64,000 nucleotides of DNA, taken from contig NZ_CP064908.1 of the NCBI RefSeq assembly GCF_015841355.1, forward strand, positions 2,480,001 to 2,544,000, written 5' to 3'. Below are positions 46,969 to 55,762 of the stretch, in pieces (the stretch's first letter is position 1; every line of letters begins with the position of its first letter). Below the pieces are notes generated by a model, which worked only from the letters and a program-made list of their open reading frames with translations, searched no databases and was not told where the DNA came from. Origin of the DNA: Synechococcus sp. CBW1107 (GTDB taxonomy: Bacteria > Cyanobacteriota > Cyanobacteriia > PCC-6307 > Cyanobiaceae). The position numbers were made by a program, and so were the translations under genes.

Positions 46969-48407
46969 GCCACGGCCAGCATCAGCCGCTTCCGGTCTTC
47001 ACCGCTGGCATGCAGCAGCCTCCAGGTGCTGATCAGATCAGGTCCCTGCAGGCTGCCCAGCAGGCCTGCCCGCAGGCTCTTCATCAGCACACCCTTCTTC
47101 ACCCCCGCCGTGCTGGCGGCCTCGGTCAGCAGGCTCCTGGCCTGCTCCAGGCTCAGGTCCGGGGAGTCAGTGGCCTCAAGCCGCTCGAGCACAGCCCTGA
47201 GGGCCGCGATGGCCCCATCGGTCTCCAGCTGCTGGCGGGCGCCGGCGTCGGGCTCGGGGCGCTCGAAGAACGGCCGGGCCTGCTCGACTCCATCGCGCAG
47301 GGTGGTGAGGGAGGGACCGAGCAGCTCGGCCAGCTCCTGCTCCCAGGTGTCACGGCCGGCATCTGGCGCCCTCCAGCCTTCGGCCTGCCAGAGCGGGACC
47401 AGGGCCTGGCTCAGCTCGGCGGGGTTGAGCTCATGCAGCACCTGAGCGTTGAGCCAGTTGAGCTTGTCCCAGTCGAAGCGGGCCCCGGCCCGGTTGACCC
47501 GATCGAAGTCGAATGCCGTGGCGGCCTGCGTGAGCGTGAAGCGCTCGCCCAGGCCTTCCGGAGGCGACCAGCCCAGCAGGGTCATGTAGTTCACCAGCGC
47601 CTCGGCGGTGTAGCCCATGGCCCGGAACTCACCCACGGAGGTGACCCCATCGCGCTTGGAGAGCTTGCGGCCCTCCTGATTGAGGATCAGGGGCGTGTGG
47701 GCGAAGACCGGCAGGGGCAGGCCGAGGGCTTCGTAGAGCAGCAGCTGCTTGGCGGTGTTGGCGATGTGGTCCTCACCGCGGATCACATGGCTGATGGCCA
47801 TGGCGGCATCGTCGACCACCACCACCAGGTTGTAGAGCGGGTCGCCGATCCGATCGGCCGGAGCCCGCCGGGCGATCACCATGTCGCCGCCCAGATCGCT
47901 GCCGCTCCAGCGCATCTCCCCGCGCACCAGGTCGCTCCAGGCGATCGTGGCCCCGTCGTCGATGCGGAAGCGCACCACCGCTTCGCGCCCTTCGGCGAGG
48001 TAGGCCTGCTCCTGAGCGGGTGTCAGATGGCGGTGCCGGTTGTCGTAGCGGGGGGCGGAGCCGCTGGCCTTCTGCTGCTCGCGCATCTGCTCCAGTTCGG
48101 CCTCCGAGGCGTAGCAGCGGTAGGCCAGACCCGCCTCCAGCAGCTGGCCGATGGCGTTGCGGTGGGCCTCGATCCGCTCGCTCTGGATCACGGGCTCCGC
48201 ATCCCAGCTCAGGCCGAGCCAGGAGAGGCCATCAAGGATGTCGGCCGTGAACTCGGGCCGGGAGCGCTCCCGGTCGGTGTCCTCGATCCGCAGCAGGAAC
48301 TGCCCACCGTGGTGGCGGGCAAACAGCCAGTTGAAGACCGCCGTGCGGGCGGTGCCGATGTGCAGGGTTCCCGTGGGGCTGGGAGCCAGACGAACCCGAA
48401 CGGTCAC
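46959..48407 (-). CDS. gltX: glutamyl-tRNA synthetase
   Basis: Charges tRNA-Glu, which in cyanobacteria also feeds tetrapyrrole synthesis and, if non-discriminating, Gln-tRNA. 482 residues. HIGH motif in [40 protein letters not shown] and KMSKS-type [13 protein letters not shown]. Start GTG 48407: the longer frame to 48458 runs into tRNA-Asp and is excluded. Whether the enzyme is discriminating cannot be read here. Confidence 0.95.
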   Translation of the reverse strand: MTVRVRLAPSPTGTLHIGTARTAVFNWLFARHHGGQFLLRIEDTDRERSRPEFTADILDGLSWLGLSWDAEPVIQSERIEAHRNAIGQLLEAGLAYRCYASEAELEQMREQQKASGSAPRYDNRHRHLTPAQEQAYLAEGREAVVRFRIDDGATIAWSDLVRGEMRWSGSDLGGDMVIARRAPADRIGDPLYNLVVVVDDAAMAISHVIRGEDHIANTAKQLLLYEALGLPLPVFAHTPLILNQEGRKLSKRDGVTSVGEFRAMGYTAEALVNYMTLLGWSPPEGLGERFTLTQAATAFDFDRVNRAGARFDWDKLNWLNAQVLHELNPAELSQALVPLWQAEGWRAPDAGRDTWEQELAELLGPSLTTLRDGVEQARPFFERPEPDAGARQQLETDGAIAALRAVLERLEATDSPDLSLEQARSLLTEAASTAGVKKGVLMKSLRAGLLGSLQGPDLISTWRLLHASGEDRKRLMLAVAQG

Positions 48408-48431
48408 CGGCGGACGCTCATGAGAGTGAAA

Positions 48432-48505
48432 CGGGACTGACGGGATTCGAACCCGCAACTTCCGCCGTGACAGGGCGGTGCTCTAACCGGTTGAACTACA
48501 GTCCC
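48432..48505 (-). tRNA. trnD: tRNA-Asp (GTC)
   Basis: Minus-strand cloverleaf with acceptor stem GGGACTG/CAGTCCC, discriminator G, D arm with TTCAACCGGTTAGA, anticodon loop CCTGTCACGG (anticodon GTC) and T arm GCGGGTTCGAATCCCGT. 74 bases, no encoded CCA seen. It lies 24 bases upstream of gltX on the same strand. Confidence 0.95.
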
Positions 48506-48580
48506 AGATGAAGGTTGAGAAGGGTGAAAACCCTTGCCCGACCTGGCTTCTGGTGTCGTGTTGACGACAAGCAAAGTATC

Positions 48581-48625
48581 CACTGCCGCTGGCCCCGCCG
48601 TCAACCGGCGGGGCCAGCGGCAGTG
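48581..48625 (-). terminator. perfect 20-bp hairpin after the 62-aa gene
   Basis: Arms 48581-48600 and 48606-48625 are exactly complementary over 20 bp with a 5-base loop (TCAAC). It starts three bases after the stop of the gene at 48628 and is the strongest stem in the window. On the minus strand the sequence after it is GGATACTTTGC, without a real U-run, so it may act as a terminator, a 3'-end stabiliser or both, closing the rplS-trnW-62-aa unit before tRNA-Asp. Confidence 0.7.
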
Positions 48626-48627
48626 CT

Positions 48628-48816
48628 CTAGGGGCGGAAACCGGCGGGTTCGATCAGGCGCACCTGATTGCCTCTCGCTGTGAATTCACGGCCCTGGTCG
48701 CTCTGGACGACCACACGACCGCCGGACTTGACCCGGATGACCCGCGCCCGCACCCAGCCAAGGGCAGCGGACTCGAGCACCTTGACCACATCACCGGGTT
48801 GTAAATCCAACTCCAT
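48628..48816 (-). CDS. small SH3/KOW-like hypothetical protein, 62 aa
   Basis: From ATG 48816: [60 protein letters not shown]. The alternating hydrophobic strands with QPGDVVKV and VKSGGRVVV suggest a small five-strand barrel of the SH3/KOW kind, as in nucleic-acid- or complex-binding proteins. No family name recognised. It lies 35 bases after tRNA-Trp and ends at the strong hairpin. Confidence 0.7.
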   Translation of the reverse strand: MELDLQPGDVVKVLESAALGWVRARVIRVKSGGRVVVQSDQGREFTARGNQVRLIEPAGFRP

Positions 48817-48851
48817 GTCTGGAACCAGGAAAGAGCAGGAAGGGGCATCGA

Positions 48852-48924
48852 CGCGCCGTGGAGGACTTGAACCCCCGACATCAGGTTTTGGAGACCTGCG
48901 TTCTACCAACTGAACTAACGGCGC
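48852..48924 (-). tRNA. trnW: tRNA-Trp (CCA)
   Basis: Minus-strand cloverleaf: acceptor GCGCCGT/ACGGCGC, discriminator G, D arm with TTCAGTTGGTAGA, anticodon stem-loop CAGGTCTCCAAAACCTG (anticodon CCA), T arm GGGGGTTCAAGTCCTCC. 73 bases. It follows rplS by 64 bases on the same strand. Confidence 0.95.
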
Positions 48925-48988
48925 ATGGCGATGCCCCTTCAACCGGTGCGCAAGACGGCACCGGCATGGGCAATTGAGCGATGAAGCT

Positions 48989-49504
48989 TCAGCGATCGAA
49001 GCGTTGCTTCACGCGGGTGGCTTTCCCCACACGATCGCGCAGGTAGAAGAGCTTTGCACGTCTCACTTTACCGCGACGCTCCACCTTGACGGTGGCCACC
49101 TGGGGGCTGTGCAGCAGAAAGACCCGCTCGACCCCGACACCCTGGAAAATCCGGCGCACGGTGATGGTTTCGTTCAGCCCGCCATGGCGCTTGGCGATCA
49201 CCACACCCTCATAGGGCTGGATCCGTTCCTTGTTGCCCTCGCTGATGCGCACGCCCACGCGCACCGTGTCGCCCACGTAGATCTCGGGCAGATCGCTCTT
49301 GAGCTGCTCGGCTTCGAAGGCCCTGATCAGGTCCTGGGCGCTGAGCCTGCCGGTGCGAGCCGGGGATACGGCGGGCTTGTCAGCCACGGCCGTCGGGGCC
49401 GCGGTCTCGGCAGTGCCGGTCTCATCCACGCTCGTCTGATCCATGTTGATGTCGTCCTTCAGTTCCGCCATCAGTTCGGCGCTGGCTTTCTTGTCCGCGG
49501 CCAT
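48989..49504 (-). CDS. rplS: 50S ribosomal protein L19 with N-terminal extension
   Basis: L19 sits at the subunit interface. The canonical core (~115 residues) starts at [20 protein letters not shown] and includes [45 protein letters not shown] and [23 protein letters not shown] 49504 gives 171 residues; the first ~52 ([20 protein letters not shown]..., Thr/Ala/Asp-rich) form a non-canonical extension. ATG 49444 or others within it could be the real start. trnW follows downstream. Confidence 0.93.
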   Translation of the reverse strand: MAADKKASAELMAELKDDINMDQTSVDETGTAETAAPTAVADKPAVSPARTGRLSAQDLIRAFEAEQLKSDLPEIYVGDTVRVGVRISEGNKERIQPYEGVVIAKRHGGLNETITVRRIFQGVGVERVFLLHSPQVATVKVERRGKVRRAKLFYLRDRVGKATRVKQRFDR

Positions 49505-49546
49505 CCCAGAGGTGCGATCGCCCGGCCAAACAACCACTGTAACGGC

Positions 49547-49882
49547 TCATGTTCCCCCCTCCTCCGCCCGCTCCTCACGTTCCGTCCGTCCCCGCCGCCG
49601 GTTCCACCCCTGCAGCGCCAGGCCCGCGCCGGTGATCAGCATCCACAGCAGCCCCAGTCCGTTGAGGGCCACGTACCAGCTCTTGCCGACGGGCCCGAGC
49701 CATTCGCCCTCGTGCAGCACCATCAGCCCATGCACCTGGTCGCGGCTGAGACCGCCCCAGTCGCGCAGAAGGCGATAGCCCATGCCGCTGCTGACCGTGA
49801 TCAGCAGCGGCAGCACCACCACCGGCGCGATCAGGGCATGCCAGCGGCGCAGCCGGGCCAGGACCTGCATGGTCGACAGCAT
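49547..49882 (-). CDS. PepSY-type membrane protein, short form
   Basis: 111 residues (106 if ATG 49870 is used). Two transmembrane helices (RWHALIAPVVVLPLLITVSSG and SWYVALNGLGLLWMLITGAGLAL) flank a soluble loop (WGGLSRDQVHGLMVLHEGEW). This matches the minimal PepSY-associated membrane domain, often in redox or iron-uptake proteins; here it stands alone. Basic C-terminal tail RRRGRTEREERAEEGGT. Divergent from map. Confidence 0.72.
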   Translation of the reverse strand: MLSTMQVLARLRRWHALIAPVVVLPLLITVSSGMGYRLLRDWGGLSRDQVHGLMVLHEGEWLGPVGKSWYVALNGLGLLWMLITGAGLALQGWNRRRGRTEREERAEEGGT

Positions 49883-49931
49883 CGATCAGGAAAGTTGATA
49901 GCTTGAACGCTGGATTGCCCGGGCTCCATCA

Positions 49932-50792
49932 ATGAATCTTTTTGCTGACCTGCTGGCGGCCACCCCGAACGCCGCCGGCAGGGCTGCCGCGGCCACCACC
50001 AGCACCGGCCCGCGCATCCAGAAGGGACGGCGGGGGGTGGAGATCAAATCAGCCCGCGAGATTCAGGTGATGCGCCAGGCCAGCCGCATCGTGGCCACGG
50101 TGCTGCGCGAGATCATGGAGATGGCCGCTCCGGGCATGACCACGGCCGATCTCGACCGCCACGCCGAGGAACGCATCCGCGCCATGGGAGCCACCCCCAG
50201 TTTCAAGGGCTACCACGGCTTCCCCGCCAGCATCTGCGCCAGCATCAACAATCAGGTGGTTCACGGCATCCCCAGCTCCAGGCAGGTGATCCAGGCGGGT
50301 GATCTGGTCAAGATCGACACCGGTGCCTACTACGAGGGCTACCACGGCGACAGTTGCGTGAGCATCTGCGTCGGCGAGTGCTCCGAGGACGCCACCCGTC
50401 TCAGCCGCGTGGCCCAGGAATCGCTCATGCGTGGCCTCGGCAGGATCAAGGCGGGCAACACCCTGCTCGACATCGCCGGCGCCGTTCAGGACCACGTCGA
50501 GGCCCATGGCTACAGCGTCGTGGAGGACTACACCGGCCATGGCGTGGGCCGCAACCTGCACGAGGAGCCTTCGGTGTTCAACTTCCGCACCAACGACCTC
50601 CCCAATCTCAAGCTGCGCGCCGGCATGACCCTGGCTGTGGAGCCGATCCTCAATGCCGGCGGCAAGGAATGCCGCACCCTGCGCGACCGCTGGACCGTGG
50701 TGACGGTGGATGGATCGCTCTCGGCCCAGTGGGAGCACACGATCGTGGTCACCTCCGACGGCTGCGAGATCCTCACCGACCGTGACTTCTGA
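49932..50792 (+). CDS. map: methionine aminopeptidase, type I
   Basis: Removes the N-terminal methionine from new proteins. 286 residues. The five metal ligands are in [16 protein letters not shown] (two Asp), [14 protein letters not shown] (His), [11 protein letters not shown] (Glu) and [11 protein letters not shown] (Glu); [13 protein letters not shown] holds the substrate His. An N-terminal extension of ~35 residues ([16 protein letters not shown]...) precedes the domain and lacks a clear zinc finger. SDR gene is convergent 9 bases away. Confidence 0.95.
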   Translation: MNLFADLLAATPNAAGRAAAATTSTGPRIQKGRRGVEIKSAREIQVMRQASRIVATVLREIMEMAAPGMTTADLDRHAEERIRAMGATPSFKGYHGFPASICASINNQVVHGIPSSRQVIQAGDLVKIDTGAYYEGYHGDSCVSICVGECSEDATRLSRVAQESLMRGLGRIKAGNTLLDIAGAVQDHVEAHGYSVVEDYTGHGVGRNLHEEPSVFNFRTNDLPNLKLRAGMTLAVEPILNAGGKECRTLRDRWTVVTVDGSLSAQWEHTIVVTSDGCEILTDRDF

Positions 50793-50801
50793 TCCCGCAA
50801 C

Positions 50802-51578
50802 TCAGGCGCCGGCCCGGCTGAACAGCAGGCCGTAGAGGCGCCTCAGCGCCATCTGCAGGGGCACCAGGACCACCGTGACGGGATTGGGCGTGACGATGAT
50901 CAGGCCCAATCCCCTGCGGGCCTGGGCGATCACCTGGCCGGCCACGAAGTCCGCGCCCATCACGCCGTAGGGATTGAGGGCGGAGCGGAACGGTCCCAGC
51001 ACCAACCGCCGGATCCGGCAGGGATTCTCGCCTTGCCGGTCCAGGGTCCGCAGGCTCAGCAGCTGGCCGAGCAGCCGCTTGCTGATCTCGTAGAGCGGGC
51101 TCAGGGCCGGCAGCAGCTCCGCTTCCGAGGTGTTCACCCACACTTCCCGGCAGGGGGTGCCGGCGGGCCTCTCCTCCAGGCTCAGGAACAGCTCCAGCAG
51201 GCGCCAGGCACTGAGGGCGTTCACCTCCAGGCTGCGCGCGACCGCCGCGGCGCTGCGGTCGCCGTAGACGTTCACCCCGTGGTTGATCACCAGGATGTCG
51301 ACGTCGCGCAGGCTGGCCTCCAGCTTCTGCTCCTCGCCGCAGCACCAGACCACCTGGCGCAGGGGGATCGTCCTGCCCTCCCCGTCCTGCAGCGCCACCG
51401 GTGCGGAGGCGGTGGTGAGGGCGATCAGCTCAGCCCCTTGGCCATGGAGGGCGCGCAGCAGGGCGGTGCCCAGGGCCCCGCTGGCCCCGGTCACAGCCAC
51501 CGTTCTCCCCCTCAGGGGCAGAAGTGCAGGCGGGGCGTAGGGCGCCCCTTCTGGGGCAGAAGGGTCTTGGCCTGGCAC
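50802..51578 (-). CDS. short-chain dehydrogenase/reductase family protein
   Basis: 258 residues with a Rossmann start LRGRTVAVTGASGALGTALL, then VDILVINHGVNVYG (NNAG position), VNTSEAELLPALSPLYEISKR with a YxxxK active-site pair (Tyr-Glu-Ile-Ser-Lys), and a C-terminal hydrophobic, basic end (VTVVLVPLQMALRRLYGLLF) that may attach to a membrane. The last part resembles the SDR half of the cyanobacterial sterol desaturase/SDR fusion. Substrate unknown. Confidence 0.82.
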   Translation of the reverse strand: MPGQDPSAPEGAPYAPPALLPLRGRTVAVTGASGALGTALLRALHGQGAELIALTTASAPVALQDGEGRTIPLRQVVWCCGEEQKLEASLRDVDILVINHGVNVYGDRSAAAVARSLEVNALSAWRLLELFLSLEERPAGTPCREVWVNTSEAELLPALSPLYEISKRLLGQLLSLRTLDRQGENPCRIRRLVLGPFRSALNPYGVMGADFVAGQVIAQARRGLGLIIVTPNPVTVVLVPLQMALRRLYGLLFSRAGA

Positions 51579-51699
51579 GGCGGGATCGGGGATGGGGCAT
51601 TCTTTCCATGGGAATCATCCGCGAACGGCGATCGGGCTGGCCGCCAGGCCAGGTTCGAGCTGCTCACGGTGGCCTCCAGTCTCTTGTTCTCGGCGTTCC

Positions 51700-52128
51700 G
51701 TGCCGCCACTGTCCTTGGGCCGTTTCTCGATCTTCGGCGCCACACCCAGTCATGACCCGGGGCAGGTTGCTCTCTACGCCCCCTACTGCGACGGCGTGCA
51801 GCGGGAACCCTGGCTGATCCAGGCCCTCGACCTGCTGGCCATCGGCGAGATCCAGGGGGTGCGTCGCTTGCGCCCGGACGGGGAGCATCCCTTCCTGCTG
51901 CGCTGGCGAGCGGGGCTCGCGCCGCAGGAAACCAGCCACTGTGAGCTCAGCTTCCCGGCATCACCGGTGCACAGTTACTCCTTTGATCTGCCCACCCATC
52001 AGTTGGTGCGCTGGTTGATGGATCTGCTCGAGTCGCCGGGACCCCAGGCCTTCGGCGATCCCCAGCGCGATCTGCCCGAGGCCTTCTGGCGCTGGCTGCT
52101 GCTGGGGGACCCTCCCACCGCCGCATAG
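51700..52128 (+). CDS. conserved hypothetical protein (~142 aa)
   Basis: From GTG 51700 (alternatively TTG 51715, MGRFSIFGATPSHDPGQVAL). Conserved-looking stretches: ALYAPYCDGVQREPWLIQAL, IGEIQGVRRLRPDGEHPF, LRWRAGLAPQETSHCELSFP, PTHQLVRWLMDLLESPG. Soluble and acidic, no known motif; typical of a cyanobacteria-specific family. It lies 35 bases before the phosphotransacetylase-like gene on the same strand. Open frame upstream of 51700 is antisense to the SDR start and unconserved. Confidence 0.65.
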   Translation: MPPLSLGRFSIFGATPSHDPGQVALYAPYCDGVQREPWLIQALDLLAIGEIQGVRRLRPDGEHPFLLRWRAGLAPQETSHCELSFPASPVHSYSFDLPTHQLVRWLMDLLESPGPQAFGDPQRDLPEAFWRWLLLGDPPTAA

Positions 52129-52163
52129 ATTGACGGCCCAGAGCCCAGCCCAGAGGTCATTTC

Positions 52164-53261
52164 ATGAGCAGCACCCTGCTGATCGGATCCTGTGATCCCT
52201 TCAGCGGCAAGTCAGCCCTGGTGCTCGGCCTGACCCGGACCCTGGCGAAACAGGGACTCCCCGTCCGCTACGGCAAGCCTTTGGCCACCAGTGTGCGCCC
52301 ACCACGGCAGGGGGAGACCCCCTCCCTGGGCTGCCTCGATGATGACGTGCGTTTCGTCGGCAGCATCCTCGGCCTGCCGGAGGAGCACCTGTTGCCCTCC
52401 CTGCATCTCCTGGAGGCTGCCACGGCCCAGGAACGGCTGCTGCGCGGCGATCTGGAGCCCGGTGAGGGCTTCGCCCGCCTGCGGCAGCAGCTCGCGGCCT
52501 TCCGCGATGGCCTCACCCTGCTGGAGGGCACCGGCACCCTCAGCGAGGGCCTGCTCTACGGCCTCAGCCTGCCCCAGCTGGCCAGGGGGCTGGAGGCCCC
52601 CGTGGTGCTCGTCCACCTCTGGGAGGACAGCCGCAGTGTCGATCCCCTGCTGGCGGCCCGCGACCTGCTGCAGGACCGCCTGGCCGGCGTGGTGCTCAAC
52701 GCCGTCGATCCTGAGGCGGTGGAGCGCCTGCGTGCCGAGGTGGTGCCCGCCCTGGAGCAGCTGGGCCTGCCGGTGTTCGGGGTCATGCCCCGCAGTCCGT
52801 TGCTGCGGAGCGTCACCGTCGAGGAGCTGGTGGACCGCCTGGGAGCGCGGGTGCTCTGCTGCCTCGAGCGTCTCGATCTGCTGGTGGAGACCCTCTCGAT
52901 CGGAGCGATGAACGTCAACTCCGCCATGGAGTTCTTCCGCCGCCGCCGCAACATGGCCGTGGTCACCGGTGCCGACCGCACCGACATCCAGCTGGCCGCC
53001 CTGGAGGCCTCCACCCAGTGCCTGATCCTCACAGGGGCAGGAGAACCCCTGCCCCAGCTGATCAGCCGCGCCGAGGAGCTGGAGGTGCCGATCCTGAAGG
53101 TGGAGCAGGACACCCTGACCACGGTGGAGGTGATCGAGCGTGCCTTCGGCCACGTGCGTCTTCACGAGACGGTCAAGGCCAGTTACGCCATTCGTCTGGT
53201 GGAGGAGCACTGCCGTTTCGAGCGCCTGTTCGAGCGTCTCGGACTGGTGGTGAAGGCCTGA
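52164..53261 (+). CDS. BioD-like/DRTGG protein of the phosphotransacetylase family
   Basis: 365 residues in two domains: an N-terminal P-loop domain like dethiobiotin synthetase (LLIGSCDPFSGKSALVLGLT, FRDGLTLLEGTGTLSEG, LAGVVLNAVDPEAVE) and a C-terminal DRTGG domain (MNVNSAMEFFRRRRNMAVVT, GADRTDIQLAALEASTQCLI). This is the N-terminal pair found on long Pta enzymes, but the acetyl/phosphate transferase domain is absent, so it should be regulatory or a different ligase. Followed by a SLOG-type gene on the same strand. Confidence 0.85.
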   Translation: MSSTLLIGSCDPFSGKSALVLGLTRTLAKQGLPVRYGKPLATSVRPPRQGETPSLGCLDDDVRFVGSILGLPEEHLLPSLHLLEAATAQERLLRGDLEPGEGFARLRQQLAAFRDGLTLLEGTGTLSEGLLYGLSLPQLARGLEAPVVLVHLWEDSRSVDPLLAARDLLQDRLAGVVLNAVDPEAVERLRAEVVPALEQLGLPVFGVMPRSPLLRSVTVEELVDRLGARVLCCLERLDLLVETLSIGAMNVNSAMEFFRRRRNMAVVTGADRTDIQLAALEASTQCLILTGAGEPLPQLISRAEELEVPILKVEQDTLTTVEVIERAFGHVRLHETVKASYAIRLVEEHCRFERLFERLGLVVKA

Positions 53262-53316
53262 AGCGTGGGCCCCGCAAGGGCGCTGCTAGTTTCGGCCGAT
53301 CGGATGCATTCATGAG

Positions 53317-53829
53317 GTGACCCGGTCCCTTGATCTGCCGGCCCTCGACCGGATCGACACGCTGGCCCAGGAGCTGGCCCTGCTCCAGGATCGCGGCAAG
53401 CGCCGCATCGCCATCCTCGGCAGCCGCCACGTTCCGGCCGTCTCGATCCACCTGGTGGAACTGGTGTCCCGCTCGCTGGCCCAGGAGGGTCACAACCTGA
53501 TCACCTCCGGATCCCAGGGGGTCAACGCGGCGGTGATTCGCGGTGTGCTCAGCGTCGATCCGGCACGGCTCACGGTTCTGCTGCCGCAGAGCCTCGAGCG
53601 CCAGCCCAGCGAATCCCGCGAGCAGATGGAGCGGGTGCTCCATCTCGTGGAGAAGCCCGAACACGACGAGCTTCCCCTGCCCATGGCCAGCAGCCTCTGC
53701 AATCAGGAGATCATCGGTCGCTGTGACCAGCTCATCTGTTATGCCTTCCACGACAGCGAAACCCTGCTCTCCAGCTGTCGCACCGCCGAAGACATGAACA
53801 AGGTGGTCAGCCTGATGTTCTTCGACTGA
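53317..53829 (+). CDS. SLOG/DprA-like Rossmann protein
   Basis: 170 residues from GTG 53317. RIAILGSRHVPAVSIHLVEL, GHNLITSGSQGVNAAVIRGV and ARLTVLLPQSLERQPSE match the SLOG/DprA-type nucleotide-binding fold (compare GSR...TSGxxGGID in DprA); SSLCNQEIIGRCDQLICYAF continues it. It lacks the rest of DprA. In cyanobacteria this protein is often labelled DNA recombination-mediator protein A; function not shown. Overlaps nfeD-like gene by 23 bases tail to tail. Confidence 0.75.
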   Translation: MTRSLDLPALDRIDTLAQELALLQDRGKRRIAILGSRHVPAVSIHLVELVSRSLAQEGHNLITSGSQGVNAAVIRGVLSVDPARLTVLLPQSLERQPSESREQMERVLHLVEKPEHDELPLPMASSLCNQEIIGRCDQLICYAFHDSETLLSSCRTAEDMNKVVSLMFFD

Positions 53830-54256
53830 GCGCAGAGAGCACCTGCAGGCGTGTTCCCTCCCGCCGCAGCACGGTCACCTCCTCCCCCGCTCTGGGGCCC
53901 GGCCCACCATCCGTCTCGAGCAGTTCGGCCGCCCAGCTCTGGCCCTGCCAGCGCACCCTCCCTCGGCCCCGCGCGTCGAAGGTCTGGATCACCTCGGCCC
54001 ACTCGCTGCCGGGCTCGCTGAGGGCATCGGGTGTGGGGCGCCCCCGCAGCGACCAGCGCCTCAGCCCGCCGTAGCCCCCCAGAAAGAGCAGGCTGAACAG
54101 GGCCAGCTGGAGGGCTGCGCCCAGGGGCAGCAGGGCCGCGACGGCTGAGAGCAGCAGCGCCGCCACCCCGCCGATCAGGAACCCATCCACGCTGGGGAAG
54201 ATCAGCTCCAGCAGCAGCAGCACCCCGCCACCGGCCAGCCAGATCAGGGGATGCAT
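53807..54256 (-). CDS. NfeD-family membrane protein
   Basis: 149 residues: four short hydrophobic helices (LIWLAGGGVLLLLELIFPSV, DGFLIGGVAALLLSAVAALL, LALFSLLFLGGYGGL) and a C-terminal OB-fold domain (RGRVRWQGQSWAAELLETDG, VTVLRREGTRLQVLSA). NfeD proteins partner with stomatin/SPFH proteins, and the divergent gene 107 bases away encodes one, which supports the assignment. Confidence 0.88.
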   Translation of the reverse strand: MHPLIWLAGGGVLLLLELIFPSVDGFLIGGVAALLLSAVAALLPLGAALQLALFSLLFLGGYGGLRRWSLRGRPTPDALSEPGSEWAEVIQTFDARGRGRVRWQGQSWAAELLETDGGPGPRAGEEVTVLRREGTRLQVLSALSRRTSG

Positions 54257-54362
54257 CACGAGAGTCCGGGGGCCTCCAGTCTGCGGCGGAGGCCTTCCTA
54301 GGGTGAGCCCGGCTCTGCCTGGGCCGCTGTCCCCCCTCCTGCGCTCTGCGGCGCTTCCTGTC

Positions 54363-55271
54363 ATGGAAGGTCTGTTCTCCATCCCTGCCCTGGTGCTGCT
54401 GGCCGTGCTCGGCGCCAGCGGGGTGAAGGTCACCAGCGGTGGCCGCTCCCTGCTTGTCGAGCGGCTGGGCCGCTACGACCGCGAGCTGCAGCCGGGACTC
54501 TCCTTCGTGCTCCCGGGCCTGGAGCGGGTGGTCAGCAACCAGTCGATGAAGGAGAGGGTGCTCGACATCCCCCCCCAGCAGTGCATCACCCGCGACAACG
54601 TCTCGATCACCGTGGACGCGGTGGTGTACTGGCAGCTGCTGGAGCACGCCAAGGCCCATTACTCCGTGGATGACCTGCAGGCGGCGATGGTGAATCTGGT
54701 GCTCACCCAGATCCGCGCCGAGATGGGCAAGCTCGATCTCGACCAGACCTTCACCACCCGCCAGGACGTCAATGAGATGCTGCTGCGGGAGCTCGACCAG
54801 GCCACCGATCCCTGGGGCGTGAAGGTGACCCGCGTCGAGTTGCGCGACATCATGCCCTCCCAAGGCGTCCAGCAGGCGATGGAGCAGCAGATGACGGCCG
54901 AGCGGGAGAAGCGGGCGGCGGTGCTGCGCTCGGAAGGGCAGCGGGAATCGGAGGTGAATGCGGCCAAGGGCCGTGCCGAGGCCCTGGTGCTTGATGCCAA
55001 GGCCCAGCAGGAGGCGCTGCTGCTCGATGCTGAAGCCCAGGCCAAGCAGCAGGAGATGCTGGCCGTGGCTCGGGGCCGGGCGGCAGCTGAACTGGCCCGA
55101 CTGATCGATTCCAGCCCGTCGGGTTCGGAGGCCCTGCGCCTCCTGCTCGCCCAGGACTGGATGGCCATGGGCGAGGAGCTGGGCAAGGCCCCCGGCGGCA
55201 GCGTGCTGATGGTGGATCCCCAGAGCCCGGCGGCCCTGCTGGCGGCCCTGCGGGGGCTGCAGAAGGGTTAA
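54363..55271 (+). CDS. SPFH/Band 7 (stomatin-like) protein
   Basis: 302 residues: an N-terminal membrane hairpin (LFSIPALVLLAVLGASG), the SPFH domain (VERLGRYDRELQPGLSFVLP, QCITRDNVSITVDAVVYWQL, IRAEMGKLDLDQTFTTRQDV, WGVKVTRVELRDIMPSQGVQ) and a long Glu/Ala-rich coiled coil (EKRAAVLRSEGQRESEVNAA). It forms membrane microdomain oligomers and, with NfeD, may handle membrane stress or proteolysis. ATG 54363; open frame upstream is unconserved. Confidence 0.93.
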   Translation: MEGLFSIPALVLLAVLGASGVKVTSGGRSLLVERLGRYDRELQPGLSFVLPGLERVVSNQSMKERVLDIPPQQCITRDNVSITVDAVVYWQLLEHAKAHYSVDDLQAAMVNLVLTQIRAEMGKLDLDQTFTTRQDVNEMLLRELDQATDPWGVKVTRVELRDIMPSQGVQQAMEQQMTAEREKRAAVLRSEGQRESEVNAAKGRAEALVLDAKAQQEALLLDAEAQAKQQEMLAVARGRAAAELARLIDSSPSGSEALRLLLAQDWMAMGEELGKAPGGSVLMVDPQSPAALLAALRGLQKG

Positions 55272-55699
55272 CCCGCCAGCACGGCCCGGAGGCCTTCCAC
55301 GTAGAGAGCGGCCGTGCAGAGCAGGGCCCCGGCCCAGCAGAGGCTGCGCAGCAGGGGCTGGTCGGCCACATAGGCCGCGATGTAGAGCAGCCGCAGGGCC
55401 GGCTGCAGCCAGGCTGCCACCAGCGCCACGGAGCCGGCGGCCCCGGCCTGCAGGCAGAGCAGACAGGCGGGGGCGTGCAGGGTGAAGGCTTCGAAGCTGT
55501 TCTGATGCGCCCAGCTGGCCCGCTGGCCCCAGGCCGGCAGCCGGTCGAACATCGCCCGGGGCGCGGCGAGATCGGCCGGGGTGAAGTCGGCGCTGGCTCG
55601 CCCGGCGCCCAGGGGCACCAGGCTGAGGATCACCACGGCGCCCGACAGCAGCAGGGACCAGGCCAGGGCAGGGGCCGCGGCGGTCAGGACAGAGGGCAT
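55268..55699 (-). CDS. MAPEG-family membrane protein
   Basis: 143 residues, four transmembrane helices (LAWSLLLSGAVVILSLVPLG, FTLHAPACLLCLQAGAAGSV, LRLLYIAAYVADQPLLRSLC). The block RASWAHQNSFEAFTLHAPA is the MAPEG signature (compare RaxxaxxNxxE). The eukaryotic members are glutathione- or eicosanoid-related enzymes; the bacterial role is unknown. It ends 4 bases within the SPFH gene, tail to tail. Confidence 0.87.
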   Translation of the reverse strand: MPSVLTAAAPALAWSLLLSGAVVILSLVPLGAGRASADFTPADLAAPRAMFDRLPAWGQRASWAHQNSFEAFTLHAPACLLCLQAGAAGSVALVAAWLQPALRLLYIAAYVADQPLLRSLCWAGALLCTAALYVEGLRAVLAG

Positions 55700-55762
55700 C
55701 GTCGAGGGGGCGCGGAACCCCTTTTCTAGGATTCGCTGAACCTCCACCGCCCGGCGCCGCCC

